Origin: Bermanella sp040371755
GTDB taxonomy: Bacteria > Pseudomonadota > Gammaproteobacteria > Pseudomonadales > Oceanobacteraceae
Reading direction: 5' to 3'
Assembly: GCF_040371755.1 (NCBI RefSeq)
Contig: NZ_BAABWE010000001.1
Location: 248,001-312,000 of the forward strand
Length of the DNA stretch: 64,000 nucleotides
The notes below the pieces were generated by a model that saw nothing but the letters and a program-made list of their open reading frames with translations, did no database searches and had not been told where the DNA came from. The position numbers and the translations under genes were made by a program. Shown piece by piece: positions 63,215 to 64,000 of the stretch (within the stretch, counting starts at the first letter, position 1; each line of letters opens with the position of its first letter).

Positions 63215-64000
63215 TTATTTATTTGCCTGTTTTTGTATTTTTTTTAATTTAGATATAACGGCTTTAAACGTATGTTTACTTAAAACACCGTTACTAGAAG
63301 CATACAAAGATTCATTAACTTGAGACTTAAGCTCAACTAACTGTTCAGTTTGTTCAGGGTAGATATCAATTAGAATTTCAATTACCTGCCCAATCGTATG
63401 ACTAGAAGTGACCTTTACATTGTGCTTAATAAGCCATTTTTGAAGCTGGTCTAATAAGCGCTCTTCGTACCTTACATGTATTTTAACTTGATCAAACCAT
63501 ACAAATAGAAACAAGCAAGCCAAAAGCAATAAAAATGAAAGCATCAAAATTAAAGACAATTCCGTAGATGTGCGATCCCCGATTATATTGGTTAAAATTG
63601 CCTGTTGCTTTTCACCTTTATAGCGGATCATCCAGTCATTCCAAAAGTAGTCAACAGCCTGAAACTGGCGCCTTAGTTCAACCAACCACTTAGATTGACT
63701 GGTAAAGCCTGTAAATCCACTTGGAACAGCTTGCTGTAAACCGTTCTGGACACGTTCAGGCGACACCCAAGCGGTAGGATCAACCCTATACCAACCTTTC
63801 CCCTCAATCCATACCTCAACCCAAGCATGAGCATCATATTGGTATATAGATAATGTATTAGATACAGGATTTTCTTCACCTCCCATATAACCAGCCACCA
63901 CTCTACTTGGCACACCAGCAGCCCTTAACAAGAAAGCTAATGAGCCAGCATAATATGAGCAAAACCCGGATTTAGACTGAAAAAGGAAGTGATCAATTTG
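63215..64000 (-). CDS. transglutaminase-like (TgpA-type) membrane protein, 5' end outside the window
   Basis: About 261 C-terminal residues are visible; the frame is open to the right edge. The papain-like triad is present: Cys in SGFCSYYAG, His in YDAHAWVEVW, Asp in YRVDPTAW. A membrane helix follows (LSLILMLSFLLLLACLFLFVWF), then a cytoplasmic tail with a DUF4129-like part. In TgpA proteins the transglutaminase domain is periplasmic and the missing N-terminus has several helices. Confidence 0.85.
   Translation of the reverse strand, partial: QIDHFLFQSKSGFCSYYAGSLAFLLRAAGVPSRVVAGYMGGEENPVSNTLSIYQYDAHAWVEVWIEGKGWYRVDPTAWVSPERVQNGLQQAVPSGFTGFTSQSKWLVELRRQFQAVDYFWNDWMIRYKGEKQQAILTNIIGDRTSTELSLILMLSFLLLLACLFLFVWFDQVKIHVRYEERLLDQLQKWLIKHNVKVTSSHTIGQVIEILIDIYPEQTEQLVELKSQVNESLYASSNGVLSKHTFKAVISKLKKIQKQANK

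Overview
The window is chromosomal DNA of a gammaproteobacterium, most likely a marine, moderately AT-rich member of the Oceanospirillales/Pseudomonadales side. Evidence is gene order shared with Pseudomonas and Escherichia: gacA/uvrY-uvrC-pgsA followed by tRNA Gly-Cys-Leu; yccA-tusDCBE-trpD2; a YihY-ArsC-WrbA block near hda-perM-DUF2066-purM-purN-DUF3108; dcd, mrp, metG and rsxABCDGE-nth. Nearly every base is coding. Most of the window is core genome, with small accessory pockets. Species assignment is inference.

Layout. 1-1.8 kb: end of a probable ribosomal-protein hydroxylase, a GNAT acetyltransferase and a lipoprotein. 1.8-5.4 kb: tRNA Leu, Cys and Gly, pgsA, uvrC, gacA. 5.5-9.2 kb: a PatZ-type lysine acetyltransferase divergent from an HDAC-fold deacetylase. 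9.3-12.6 kb: tRNA-Ser(UGA), yccA, the tusDCBE sulfur relay and a TrpD2 protein. 12.6-13.6 kb: a 52-codon reading frame behind a LexA-type box, tusA and a Cys-rich protein. 13.7-17.1 kb: proS, a lytic transglycosylase, truncated haemoglobin and a CBS protein. 17.1-26.2 kb: the YihY/arsC/wrbA block, hda, perM, DUF2066, purMN and DUF3108. 26.2-30.5 kb: a thiamin salvage operon under a TPP riboswitch (TonB receptor, thiamin-binding protein, PnuT, kinase). 30.5-32.1 kb: hipBA. 32.3-38.3 kb: dcd, tmcA, mrp, metG. 38.6-45.5 kb: rsxABCDGE-nth-gloA. 45.6-48.2 kb: folE2, a two-domain PTPS-like gene, hisI and a small basic protein. 48.2-53.5 kb: a metal permease and a methionine synthase cleanly split into two translationally coupled genes. 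53.8-56 kb: small envelope genes and a secreted PETase-like hydrolase. 56.4-57.2 kb: an IS3-family relic, an inverted tRNA fragment, and tRNA-Ser(GGA) preceded by 133-bp tandem repeats that carry its own first 16 bases. 57.2-64 kb: a nitroreductase, an adenylate cyclase/GAF-HD-GYP signalling cluster, arsM and a transglutaminase cut by the window end.

The least-explained structures are the tRNA-Ser(GGA) leader repeats, the LexA-boxed micro-ORF, the two-gene methionine synthase, the secreted hydrolase with a nine-glycine linker, and the folE2/PTPS-like/hisI cluster. No CRISPR array, prophage or intact insertion sequence was seen.
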